From: Cellulophaga sp. RHA19
GTDB lineage: Bacteria > Bacteroidota > Bacteroidia > Flavobacteriales > Flavobacteriaceae
Assembly (NCBI RefSeq): GCF_002813425.1
Contig: NZ_PHUL01000001.1
Location: 186,001-250,000 of the forward strand
Direction: 5' to 3'
Length of the DNA stretch: 64,000 nucleotides
Below are positions 8,410-16,418 of this stretch, piece by piece. Under the pieces are notes generated by a model. That model saw only the letters and a list, made by a program, of their open reading frames with translations, was not told the DNA's origin and did not search any database. Position 1 is the stretch's first letter; every line of letters starts with the position of its first letter. The position numbers and the translations under genes are program-made.

Positions 8410-9702
8410 TTAAGCAATAACTTCTGCTTTTATAACTTTAAAAGCCTCCTCTAAATCTAACTTTAAATCGTCTACATCTTCTAAACCAACAGACAAACGA
8501 ATTAGATCTTGACCAACACCAGCAGACTCTTGCTGCTCTACTGTTAATTGTTGATGCGTTGTACTTGCAGGATGAATTATTAAAGATTTAGTATCTCCTA
8601 TGTTTGCTAAAAGAGAAAATATTTTAGTAGCATCTGTTACTTTTTTAGCCGCCTCAAAACCATCTTTTAAACCAAACGTTACTAATCCGCTTTGTCCTTT
8701 TGGTAAATATTCTTTGGCAAGGTCATAGTATTTATTACTTTCTAATCCTGGGTAATTTACCCAAGCAACCTCATCTCTACCCTCTAACCAAGTAGCCAAT
8801 TCTAGTGCGTTTGCACTATGTTGTTTTATACGCACTGGTAAAGTCTCTAAACCTTGTATAATTTGGAAAGCATTAAACGGACTTAAAGCTCCACCAAAAT
8901 CTCTTAACCCCTCTAAAATTAATTTATATGTGAATGCAGCATTACCAAGAGCCTCACTATACACCAAACCGTGGTAACCTGCAGACGGCTCTGTAAACTC
9001 TGGAAACTTCCCGTTTGTCCAGTCAAACGTACCAGCATCTACAATTGCTCCTCCTAAAGAAGTTCCTTGTCCGCCTATATATTTTGTTAGTGAGTGTATT
9101 ACTAAATTAGCTCCGTGCTCTATTGGGTTTAACAATGCTGGTGATGCTACTGTATTATCTACAATAAAAGGCACCTTTGCAGCTTTTGCTTCTTTAGAAA
9201 TTGCTTTTAAATCTAGTACGTCTAATTTTGGGTTTCCTAGCGACTCTACAAAAAATGCTCTTGTATTTTCTTGTACTGCTTTGCCAAAACTTTCTGGGTT
9301 AGATGCATCTACAAAAGTGGTTGTAATACCTAACCTTGGCAAGGTTACATTTAACAAATTAAACGTACCACCATATAAACTGCTAGATGCTACAATGTGG
9401 TCTCCTGCACGTAAAAGAGTTAATAAGCCTGTAGAAATTGCTGCTGTACCAGATGCAAATACTACTGCTCCTACACCACCTTCTGCTGCAGCCAACCTAT
9501 CTTGTAATATTTGATTTGTTGGGTTGTTTAAACGTGTGTAAATAAATCCTAGTTCTGATAACGAGAATAAATTTGCCGCGTGGTCTGTATCTTTAAAAAC
9601 GTATGAAGACGTTTGGTAAATAGGCACTGCTCTTGTACCTGCTGTTTCTGATGGGTTGTGACCTGCGTGTAATGCGTTTGTTGCTAATTTTTGAGTACTC
9701 AT
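8410..9702 (-). CDS. metY: O-acetylhomoserine aminocarboxypropyltransferase (sulfhydrylase), MetY
   Basis: PLP enzyme of 430 residues that joins O-acetylhomoserine with sulfide to give homocysteine. The PLP lysine is in HSLTKYIGGQGTSLGG (around residue 208), and the length of about 430 (against about 390 for MetB/MetZ) and the insert FDWTNGKFPEFTEPSAGYHG are typical of MetY. It uses the product of the fusion protein encoded next and the sulfide from the cys operon. It is the first gene after the SAM-I riboswitch, so high SAM should lower its expression. A second hairpin with a T-run lies between aptamer and start codon. Confidence 0.94.
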   Translation of the reverse strand: MSTQKLATNALHAGHNPSETAGTRAVPIYQTSSYVFKDTDHAANLFSLSELGFIYTRLNNPTNQILQDRLAAAEGGVGAVVFASGTAAISTGLLTLLRAGDHIVASSSLYGGTFNLLNVTLPRLGITTTFVDASNPESFGKAVQENTRAFFVESLGNPKLDVLDLKAISKEAKAAKVPFIVDNTVASPALLNPIEHGANLVIHSLTKYIGGQGTSLGGAIVDAGTFDWTNGKFPEFTEPSAGYHGLVYSEALGNAAFTYKLILEGLRDFGGALSPFNAFQIIQGLETLPVRIKQHSANALELATWLEGRDEVAWVNYPGLESNKYYDLAKEYLPKGQSGLVTFGLKDGFEAAKKVTDATKIFSLLANIGDTKSLIIHPASTTHQQLTVEQQESAGVGQDLIRLSVGLEDVDDLKLDLEEAFKVIKAEVIA

Positions 9703-9736
9703 AATTTTGATTTTTTAATTATTAAAATTGATAAAA

Positions 9737-9780
9737 TAAAAAAGTCAAAACCGCGTCTTGCCGACTTTGCAAGATGGTTT
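9737..9780 (-). terminator. Hairpin with T-run in the metY leader (attenuator or expression platform)
   Basis: Transcript reads AAACC-at-CTTGC-loop-GCAAG-acgc-GGTTT followed by GACTTTTTT, a stem with internal loop and a T-run, 35 bases before the metY ATG and about 65 bases after the SAM-I aptamer. It looks like an intrinsic terminator within the leader, as expected for a riboswitch that works by premature termination, but I do not see a simple antiterminator pairing with the P1 strand. Confidence 0.5.
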
Positions 9781-9844
9781 AAAAATTAAATGAGTTAAAA
9801 AGAAATTGGAAATTTACTTTTTTTGAAATAAAAAAGCTTGTTTC

Positions 9845-9955
9845 GTTATCTGCCTATAGTACCGCTGTACTTGGTAGAATTTAGCACCTTCTTTGTATTG
9901 CACAAAGGGTTGCTAAGGCTTCATTGGGTCTAATCCCTCCGCCTTTCTTGATAAC
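9845..9955 (-). ncRNA. SAM-I riboswitch (S-box) aptamer in the metY leader
   Basis: Minus-strand RNA shows all hallmarks of the S-box: P1 arms GTTATC/GATAAC closing the element; P2 with kink-turn region GGCGGAGGGATTAGACCC followed by AATGAAGCC and TTAGCAACC; P3 CTTTGT-GCAAT-ACAAAG; the conserved AAGGTGCTAAATTC junction; P4 GTAC-AGCG-GTAC. It binds S-adenosylmethionine and in known cases turns the downstream gene off. It controls metY and probably the trifunctional fusion and the PLP enzyme behind it. Confidence 0.95.
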
Positions 9956-9985
9956 TATTCAATAAGTGTTTTGAACTTTGAGTTA

Positions 9986-9993
9986 CAAATATA
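9986..9993 (-). promoter_or_regulatory. -7 element of the SAM-I riboswitch/metY transcript
   Basis: Minus strand TATATTTG, an exact TA-N2-TTTG match, 30 bases upstream of the P1 stem. Confidence 0.6.
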
Positions 9994-10234
9994 TGTTCAG
10001 AAAAATTTAATATCCTAATCTTTTTTGAAAAAATATTGAAATTTACTTTCTAAGTACCGTTAAATAACAGAAACATAATTTTTGTTTGTTTTTGTAACGA
10101 TTTATTAAATTGAAACTTTATTTGTGTTAGGGATTGTAGTGAAAATCCTTTTTTATTTTTCTTAAAAAAGATTGCAACAAAAAGCCCGACCCTTGTGGTA
10201 ACACCCAAATAAAAAGTAGAATATTGAGTATAAA
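9994..10234. other. Gene-free AT-rich spacer between metY leader and metK
   Basis: Rest of the 587-base gap between metY and metK. A 66-codon open frame on the minus strand here has low-complexity, Phe/Lys-rich content and no family resemblance; I see nothing functional apart from the flanking riboswitch promoter and the metK terminator. Confidence 0.5.
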
Positions 10235-10267
10235 AAAAGTGCTTTACCATTACAGCAAAGCACTTTT
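10235..10267 (-). terminator. Intrinsic terminator of metK
   Basis: Eleven-base-pair inverted repeat AAAAGTGCTTT/AAAGCACTTTT with an 11-base loop, continuing on the minus strand into a run of T, starting 23 bases after the metK stop. Confidence 0.85.
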
Positions 10268-10289
10268 ATATATGATTAGAAACTTTATT

Positions 10290-11546
10290 TTAAAGATTAA
10301 AAGCAGCTTTTACTGCGTTTACCATATCTAGTTTTTCCCAAGTAAAAAGTTCTACTTCTTTTTCTACCTTACCATTGTATGGAGACTCAAAAACTTTTGT
10401 GATTGTTTTTGGCTCTTTACCCATATGACCATAAGCTGCGGTTTCTAAATAAATAGGGTTTCTTAGCTTTAAACGATCTTCTATGGCAAAAGGACGCATA
10501 TCAAAAATTTGCGCTACTGTTTTTGCAATTTCTCCGTCTGTTAAATTTACTTTTGCTGTACCATATGTGTCTACATAAATAGAAGTTGGCTCTACTACGC
10601 CTATGGCGTAACTTACTTGTACCAAAATCTCGTCTGCAATACCAGCTGCTACTAAATTTTTAGCTGCGTGCCTTGCTGCATATGCTGCACTACGGTCTAC
10701 TTTACTTGGATCTTTACCACTAAATGCACCACCTCCGTGAGCACCTTTACCACCATAGGTATCTACTATAATTTTACGTCCTGTAAGACCTGTGTCTCCG
10801 TGAGGACCACCAATTACAAATTTACCTGTTGGGTTAATATGGTACTGTATTTTGTCTGTAAATAACGCTTGCACTTTCTCTGGAAATTGCGCTATTACTT
10901 TTGGCATTAAAATAGAAATAATATCTGATTTTATTTGCGCTAACATTTTTTCATCGTCAGCATCAAAATCGTCATGCTGTGTAGATACAACAATAGTATC
11001 TATACGCTGTGGTACGTTATCATCTGAATATTCTATAGTTACCTGCGCCTTTGCATCTGGGCGTAAATAAGAGATTTCTTTACCGTCTCTACGCAATGCT
11101 GCAAGCTCTTGTAATATTTTATGCGATATATCTAATGCCAATGGCATATAGTTTTCTGTTTCTTTGCTTGCGTAACCAAACATCATACCTTGGTCACCGG
11201 CACCTTGCTCTTCTTTAGAACCACGGTCTACACCTTGATTAATGTCTTGTGACTGCTCGTGAATTAAGGAAATAACACCACAAGAATCTCCACTAAATTG
11301 GTAAGCTCCTTTTGTGTAACCAATGTTATTAATTACCTCACGTGCTATGTTTTGCAAATCTACGTAAGTGTTACTTTTTACCTCACCAGCAAGCACTACT
11401 TGCCCAGTTGTAACTAGTGTTTCACAAGCTACTTTACTTTCTGGATCAAAAGCTAAAAAATTATCTAATAATGCATCACTAATTTGATCTGCAATTTTAT
11501 CTGGATGTCCTTCACTTACAGATTCTGATGTGAATAAATATGCCAT
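10290..11546 (-). CDS. metK: S-adenosylmethionine synthetase
   Basis: Makes SAM from methionine and ATP, releasing phosphate and pyrophosphate. The 418-residue protein begins [17 protein letters not shown] (ATP-binding GHPDK loop) and carries [24 protein letters not shown] and [16 protein letters not shown], the two PROSITE-type signatures of the family. It is a little longer than E. coli MetK (384), with an insert [22 protein letters not shown] as found in Bacteroidota. It is monocistronic: own promoter, long structured leader with a SAM-II/SAM-V-like aptamer, and own terminator. Cytoplasmic. Confidence 0.98.
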   Translation of the reverse strand: MAYLFTSESVSEGHPDKIADQISDALLDNFLAFDPESKVACETLVTTGQVVLAGEVKSNTYVDLQNIAREVINNIGYTKGAYQFSGDSCGVISLIHEQSQDINQGVDRGSKEEQGAGDQGMMFGYASKETENYMPLALDISHKILQELAALRRDGKEISYLRPDAKAQVTIEYSDDNVPQRIDTIVVSTQHDDFDADDEKMLAQIKSDIISILMPKVIAQFPEKVQALFTDKIQYHINPTGKFVIGGPHGDTGLTGRKIIVDTYGGKGAHGGGAFSGKDPSKVDRSAAYAARHAAKNLVAAGIADEILVQVSYAIGVVEPTSIYVDTYGTAKVNLTDGEIAKTVAQIFDMRPFAIEDRLKLRNPIYLETAAYGHMGKEPKTITKVFESPYNGKVEKEVELFTWEKLDMVNAVKAAFNL

Positions 11547-11570
11547 AATATTGTACTTCTATTGTTAGTA

Positions 11571-11633
11571 GAGGAATGGTAAGGTAGATTGCAACAAAAC
11601 AGGAAAAGGTGCTGATAAAAAATCAGCTAAAAT
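11571..11633 (-). promoter_or_regulatory. metK leader expression platform (anti-aptamer strand)
   Basis: Downstream of the aptamer the RNA carries CTGTTTTGTTGCAATC (11602 to 11587), whose first half is complementary to the aptamer 3' pseudoknot strand AAAACAG and whose second half is complementary to the loop strand GATTGCAAC; a further TTCCTC (11576-11571) can pair with the P1 strand GAGGAA. All three pairings nest. A local hairpin GCTGAT-TTTTT-ATCAGC (11611-11627) and an alternative GCTAAAA-CAGA-TTTTAGC (11626-11643) are also possible. This is a plausible SAM-free fold. Confidence 0.6.
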
Positions 11634-11700
11634 CTGTTTTAGCATTTTTTGTAGTACTGAGTAACAGTATACGAGGTTGCAATCAGTCAAATCCTTCCTC
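11634..11700 (-). ncRNA. SAM-II/SAM-V-type riboswitch aptamer in the metK leader
   Basis: The minus-strand RNA contains a P1 stem GAGG/CCTC enclosing GGATTTGACTGATTGCAA, then a linker with a small hairpin (TACTG-TTACT-CAGTA), then AATGCTAAAACAG. This matches the SAM-II core (a conserved ATTTgA-N-TTGCAA in the loop and GCTAAA in the 3' strand), and the H-type pseudoknot pairing is kept by CTG with CAG. The longer linker is more like SAM-V, which shares the same binding core. Placement before metK fits a SAM sensor. I judged this by eye; a covariance-model scan is needed to choose between SAM-II and SAM-V. Confidence 0.75.
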
Positions 11701-11713
11701 TTAATTTAGACTG

Positions 11714-11721
11714 CAAAAGTA
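11714..11721 (-). promoter_or_regulatory. -7 element of the metK promoter
   Basis: Minus strand TACTTTTG, exact TA-N2-TTTG match, placing the transcription start just before the SAM-II-like aptamer and giving a leader of about 160 bases. Confidence 0.6.
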
Positions 11722-11754
11722 TAAAATTAGATTGGTTCTAAAATAGTTTTAACG

Positions 11755-11806
11755 AAAAAATAAGAGGCTACAGTTACAAATTGCTTTGTATACCATAACC
11801 TCTTTA
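11755..11806 (-). terminator. Intrinsic terminator of the outer-membrane barrel gene
   Basis: Minus-strand transcript has AAGAGG ... CCTCTT arms around a smaller ACAAA/TTTGT hairpin, followed by ATTTTTT, starting 20 bases after the stop codon. Confidence 0.65.
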
Positions 11807-11824
11807 TTAACAAACAATGCTGTA

Positions 11825-14593
11825 TTACAGGTTGTACCTTACTTTTAAGGTTACGTATCTAGGTTGTATAAAATACTCGCTTGTGCTTACAAACAAGGTA
11901 TTATCACTATCCTGGTTTAAAGATTCTGTATTAAATAAGTTGGTTACCCCTAAAATATACTCCCATTTGCTATCCTTTTTTTGATAACCTAATGTAGCAT
12001 CCATAAAAGAATATGTATTTAAACTTTCTATCTCGTTTTTGTAATTGTAGTAAGAGTAGTCTGCATTAAAAATAAAATCTCTTAAAAAAGTAGCATCTAG
12101 TTTTACACTTGGCTGATGTGTATAATATTTTATACTAGAGCCATTTGGCTGTTCGTAATTGTTTACCGCTAAATTATAACCAAACTCTATATTTGGCGCA
12201 TTTAAAAAACGTGTCCCCAAACTACCTCTGTAAGTAGTTGTAAAAGATTCGTTAATTGCCTGCTCATTATCTACTATTTGGTTAAACTTAGAATAGTTCA
12301 TAGTTGCTCCTAAACCTGCTTTTATTTTACCAAAAGTACGCTCAAAAGATCCGTTTGCAGAAAAGGTTTCGTCTGCAAAGTTAGAATTAAATGGAGACGA
12401 TATTCTGTTAGATGTTTGTATAAACTCATCATCTGATGTTGCTGGATAATCTGGATTAGGGAAATTTAAGAAGTCTGATATATTACGTACTTGGTCTACC
12501 CTTTTGTTATATGAAAGTGATGCTCTAATATTACTAAAATTAAACATATTAAAATTATTGTAACGCAAGCTTAAGTTATGAGATAGTGCACTTTCTAAAT
12601 CTCTATTACCTTGAAAAAGAGAGTTATAATTGTTCATGACAAAAGAAGATGCAAACTGGTTCACATCAGAAAAACTTGTCATCATTCTGTAACTAAAGTT
12701 GATATCTTCACTCTTTTTTAGTTGTAACCTTGTATTAAAACTTGGTAGTAAACGAACAAAGTCATCTGTAACAGTAGATCCTAATTGTTCATTTTTTGTA
12801 GTGTAGTTATGTACAGACAAACCAGGTGTAAATGTAAATGCACCAGCTTTTACTCTGTACTCAAAAGCCATATAAATATCTATAAAGTTATACTTTACAT
12901 CATTTTCTACAGAGCTAACAGCATCGTTTAATGTAAACTTGTTTCCGTTGTTTAGAATCTGAAAAATTTCTGAATTAAATTTTTGTGTACTTAATAAAGA
13001 ACCAAGCGTAAACTTTACATTACTCTTATCGCCTGTAATATACCAGTAATCTATTCTTGCATCTAGCTTATTGGTTTTTACTCTTTTGTCTTGTACTACA
13101 TCATAACCATCTTGGTTTTGGTCCATACCTAAAACCTCATCTAACCTAAACTGGTCACTCTGTGCTAGCGCTGCATTATAAAAAGGGTCTTCTTCTTGTA
13201 TTAGATACTGCGCTTCTACTGCAAATATATTTTTAGCGTTTAATGTGTAATAGTAATTAGCGTTTTGATTTATACTGTATGGATCTTGTTTTTGAACCTC
13301 ATCTATATTACCTGTTAAATTAGAGAACAAATCTTGTACTTCTTTTTGGCTAGATATTCTACCAAAAATATCATAATCAAAATGATTATCTGCATTAGGC
13401 TTGTAGCTAGAACTTAACTTAATTAAAGCCAAATCACTTCTTTGGTTTGTAACACTTTCTGTTAATTCATCTGGTGAAGGCTGGCTACCATCTGCATTAG
13501 CTTTGTATTGTCTAAATGTATTTTGCTGCATATCTGTAACGTTACCAGAGTAGATTGCAAAACCACTTAAATCCCAAGTTTTTTTAGGAGAATAACTAAA
13601 GTTAGCAGCACCAAACTTAGAACTAATTTCTTGAGCTCTATTATTTTGTAATGTTAAAAAACCCATATCACTAGAACCTACATTAAAACTTGTACCAGTG
13701 TTAGCACTACCGCCATTACCAAAACCACCCGTAAATCTAAAATAATCTCTACGTGTAAATGGTACCTCGCCAATATTATTAAAATTGGTAATTAAGTTTA
13801 TACTATAATTAGGGTTGTAATAAAATAATTTAGGGTGAGCTATGTAGCGTTCCTTATTACCAACACCCGCAGTTATTTCTCCAAACCAAAAATTCTTTTT
13901 ACCTTCTTTAAGCTTAATATTAATTGCGTAACTGTCTTGGTTGTCTGTAACACCTTTTAATTGACCAACTTCATTGTAGTTTTTTAAAACCTGTATTTTA
14001 TCTAAGGCATTTGCAGGTATATTTTTTGATGCCAATTTGCTATCACCATCAAAAAAGTCTTTACCCTCTACCATTACTTTACCAACAGACTGACCCTCAA
14101 CTTCTATTTCCCCATCATCATTAACCTCTACACCTGGTAAATTTTTAAGAACGTCTTCAAGTTTTTTTTCAGTTCCTGTGGCAAAAGAATCTGCATTATA
14201 CTCTATAGTATCTCCTTTTACATTAACAGGCATCTCATACGTAATTTCTACACCATCTAAACTTTCAGCTTCATCTAATAGTGTAAAATCTCTTTTAATA
14301 TCTGCCTCTTTAGTTTCTAAAATAATTTCCCTTGTTTTAAAACCTAGATAACTTACCTTAATATTATATTTAGAGTTTTCCTCTACATTCATTTTGTAAA
14401 TACCTTTTTCATTGGTAATTCCAAAACCATCCAACGCTTTAGTTTCTGCATTAATAGCCACTACGTTAGCCATTTCTAAAGGGTTATTAAGACTATCCAT
14501 AACAACACCAGTAACTGTAATTTTTTGTGCCTGTACCACTCCGGTTATAGCAATACAAGCCATAACCATAAAAAACTTTATGATTTTTTTCAT
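11825..14593 (-). CDS. Outer-membrane beta-barrel protein with carboxypeptidase-regulatory-like domain (TonB-dependent-receptor-like)
   Basis: 922 residues. Signal peptide MKKIIKFFMVMACIAITGVVQAQ, then a carboxypeptidase-D-like regulatory domain (about 24-105: VTGVVMDSLNNPLEMANVV), a plug-like segment (about 125-225, with ATGTEKKLEDVLKNLPGVEV and GKVMVEGKDFF) and a long OMP_b-brl_3-type barrel to the C-terminus. It sits in the outer membrane; the substrate is unknown. These proteins differ from SusC by lacking the long SusC N-terminus and a SusD partner. It is followed in transcription order from the GLPGLI gene 28 bases upstream, the usual pairing in Flavobacteriaceae, suggesting they act together. 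Confidence 0.85.
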   Translation of the reverse strand: MKKIIKFFMVMACIAITGVVQAQKITVTGVVMDSLNNPLEMANVVAINAETKALDGFGITNEKGIYKMNVEENSKYNIKVSYLGFKTREIILETKEADIKRDFTLLDEAESLDGVEITYEMPVNVKGDTIEYNADSFATGTEKKLEDVLKNLPGVEVNDDGEIEVEGQSVGKVMVEGKDFFDGDSKLASKNIPANALDKIQVLKNYNEVGQLKGVTDNQDSYAINIKLKEGKKNFWFGEITAGVGNKERYIAHPKLFYYNPNYSINLITNFNNIGEVPFTRRDYFRFTGGFGNGGSANTGTSFNVGSSDMGFLTLQNNRAQEISSKFGAANFSYSPKKTWDLSGFAIYSGNVTDMQQNTFRQYKANADGSQPSPDELTESVTNQRSDLALIKLSSSYKPNADNHFDYDIFGRISSQKEVQDLFSNLTGNIDEVQKQDPYSINQNANYYYTLNAKNIFAVEAQYLIQEEDPFYNAALAQSDQFRLDEVLGMDQNQDGYDVVQDKRVKTNKLDARIDYWYITGDKSNVKFTLGSLLSTQKFNSEIFQILNNGNKFTLNDAVSSVENDVKYNFIDIYMAFEYRVKAGAFTFTPGLSVHNYTTKNEQLGSTVTDDFVRLLPSFNTRLQLKKSEDINFSYRMMTSFSDVNQFASSFVMNNYNSLFQGNRDLESALSHNLSLRYNNFNMFNFSNIRASLSYNKRVDQVRNISDFLNFPNPDYPATSDDEFIQTSNRISSPFNSNFADETFSANGSFERTFGKIKAGLGATMNYSKFNQIVDNEQAINESFTTTYRGSLGTRFLNAPNIEFGYNLAVNNYEQPNGSSIKYYTHQPSVKLDATFLRDFIFNADYSYYNYKNEIESLNTYSFMDATLGYQKKDSKWEYILGVTNLFNTESLNQDSDNTLFVSTSEYFIQPRYVTLKVRYNL

Positions 14594-14621
14594 TATAAAT
14601 TTATATTAAAACTGATGAAAT

Positions 14622-15455
14622 TTAACGACCTCTACCACCTGATCCTCTACGCTGCTGAAAATTCTGCATCATCTCCTGACGCTTTTTTATCATAAGCTCG
14701 TCAAAGTCTTTTTGGTTAATATCTTTTCCTTTAGTTGGTGCTTTTACCTCTACAACATCATCTGCGTTCATAACAATTTTGCTACATACCAAAGTAGATC
14801 CTTCTTGCTCTATTTCTAATATTAAGCCAGGTAAACCCCAGTATTCTGCTGGACCTTGACTAATAGGAATATCTAATGTATACCAAGCCACAACCGTTTT
14901 TTCTGTAGGTATTTTACGTTCAGACTGCTCTCCTTGTCTACCACGCCTAAACATTCTAGTCATAGCACCTACACCTGTAGTATCTATTGGAGTTGTAAGT
15001 GTTGCCTTGTAAACTGTATAGTTTCCTATTTTTTTAGTCTCTGAGCCCATTTTCCATTCAGGCTTTTTTAACTCATCTTTAATTAAAAAGTTTTTACTAT
15101 ACATTTCTACTTGGTTGGTATAACTTTGTTCCTTTATATTTTTATAATATTTACCAGTAGAACCACTACCTACAAAACGCAACCAACCTGGTCCGCCACC
15201 TCCAGGAGCCTCTAACTTTTCATCTTCTACGTAGTAAGACTCGGTTCTGTTAAACGTTAAAATATATGTTTTTTCCATAGCGCTTTTCATACGCTCCATA
15301 ATTTCCTTTTTACGAGCTTCTGGCATATCTCTACCTCCAAAATCTGGAGCCTTTGTAACTTTTGTTTCATAAATGGCTTTTCCTTGGAAGTCTTGTGCCG
15401 TTACTGCAAATACAGAACTAATTAAAGTAATTGCAACAAAAAAAATATTCTTCAT
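14622..15455 (-). CDS. GLPGLI family secreted protein
   Basis: 277 residues from the start chosen here (MKNIFFVAITLISSVFAVTAQ, a good signal peptide); an in-frame ATG seven codons upstream (15476) is possible but adds polar residues before the signal. The family signature appears as YWGLPGLILEIEQE near residue 215, preceded by VAWYTLDIPISQGP. The C-terminus is Arg/Gly/Gln-rich (QQRRGSGGRGR). GLPGLI proteins are widespread periplasmic or surface proteins of Bacteroidota with no proven function, often encoded beside a barrel protein like the one that follows here. Confidence 0.88.
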   Translation of the reverse strand: MKNIFFVAITLISSVFAVTAQDFQGKAIYETKVTKAPDFGGRDMPEARKKEIMERMKSAMEKTYILTFNRTESYYVEDEKLEAPGGGGPGWLRFVGSGSTGKYYKNIKEQSYTNQVEMYSKNFLIKDELKKPEWKMGSETKKIGNYTVYKATLTTPIDTTGVGAMTRMFRRGRQGEQSERKIPTEKTVVAWYTLDIPISQGPAEYWGLPGLILEIEQEGSTLVCSKIVMNADDVVEVKAPTKGKDINQKDFDELMIKKRQEMMQNFQQRRGSGGRGR

Positions 15456-15594
15456 ATTTATATGTTTTATATCCATAGCGGATAGTTAGCTTTCAACTAC
15501 TTAGACTATCATCTTTCAATTTAGTTTAATGCTTATTCGTATTTTTTTTGAAAAAATCGTTTTAAACATACGTATATGACTTATTTTATCGTTG

Positions 15595-15602
15595 TAACTT
15601 TG
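15595..15602 (+). promoter_or_regulatory. -7 element upstream of the deoxynucleoside kinase gene
   Basis: TAACTTTG, exact TA-N2-TTTG match; predicts a 5' leader of about 130 bases before the kinase start. Confidence 0.5.
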
Positions 15603-15739
15603 CATAAATACAATGGTTTAGTACTGTTTTTAAAAAGTTTTAGCTTTAATACTGCAAACATTTTTAGATACTAGTCTTATCTTGTATATTGTGCGACCCC
15701 TATATCGGTCTAATAAAAATATATAAACACATACAGAAT

Positions 15740-16360
15740 ATGCATATTGCAGTAGCAGGAAACATAGGTGCAGGGAAAACAACTTTAACCAGATTGCTAG
15801 CCAAACATTTTAATTGGCAACCAAATTTTGAAGATGTTGTAGACAATCCTTACTTAGATGATTTTTACAACCAAATGGAACGTTGGAGTTTTAATTTGCA
15901 GATTTACTTTTTAAATAGCAGATTTAGACAAATTTTACAAATTAGAGAAAGTGGTAAAGACATAATACAGGACAGAACAATATATGAAGATGCCTTTATT
16001 TTTGCTCCTAACCTACACGCAATGGGCTTATTAACTAACAGAGATTTTGAAAACTACACAAGTCTTTTTGAGTTAATGGAAAGTTTAGTACAACCACCAG
16101 ATTTACTTATTTACTTAAGAAGTTCTATTCCTAATTTAGTAAACCAAATACATAAAAGAGGAAGAGATTATGAAAACACCATTTCTATTGACTATTTAAG
16201 TAGATTAAATGAACGTTATGAAGCTTGGATACACGGTTATGACAAAGGAAACTTATTAATTATTGATGTAGATAATTTAAATTTTGTTGATGATCCTGAG
16301 GATTTAGGATTTGTAATTAATAAAATTGATGCAGAAATAAATGGATTATTTCAGCCATAA
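15740..16360 (+). CDS. Deoxynucleoside kinase (dNK/dGK family)
   Basis: Phosphorylates deoxynucleosides in the salvage pathway using ATP. 206 residues from the ATG chosen (MHIAVAGNIGAGKTTL), which gives the P-loop at residues 7-14 as usual; an upstream in-frame ATG (15689) would add 17 unrelated residues. Other family marks: ED of NFEDVVDNPYLDDFY, the DRTIYEDAFIFA segment and the lid RGRDYENTISIDYL. A close paralogue is fused to folK at 49228-50373. Ends in a strong bidirectional-looking terminator. Base specificity cannot be read from the sequence. Confidence 0.92.
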   Translation: MHIAVAGNIGAGKTTLTRLLAKHFNWQPNFEDVVDNPYLDDFYNQMERWSFNLQIYFLNSRFRQILQIRESGKDIIQDRTIYEDAFIFAPNLHAMGLLTNRDFENYTSLFELMESLVQPPDLLIYLRSSIPNLVNQIHKRGRDYENTISIDYLSRLNERYEAWIHGYDKGNLLIIDVDNLNFVDDPEDLGFVINKIDAEINGLFQP

Positions 16361-16366
16361 AAAATT

Positions 16367-16396
16367 AAAAACCACACTAAATAGTGTGGTTTTTTT
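16367..16396 (+). terminator. Intrinsic terminator between kinase and membrane pyrophosphatase genes
   Basis: Near-perfect inverted repeat AAAACCACACTA/TAGTGTGGTTTT followed by T-run on plus strand and preceded by A-rich sequence, so it may serve both convergent genes. Confidence 0.85.
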
Positions 16397-16418
16397 ATTT
16401 CCTCAATAAAGTCTAATA

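Noticed and set aside
10050..10250. 66-codon minus-strand frame between metY and metK
   Set aside because: Low-complexity Phe/Lys/Gln content, overlaps the metK terminator, no family resemblance.
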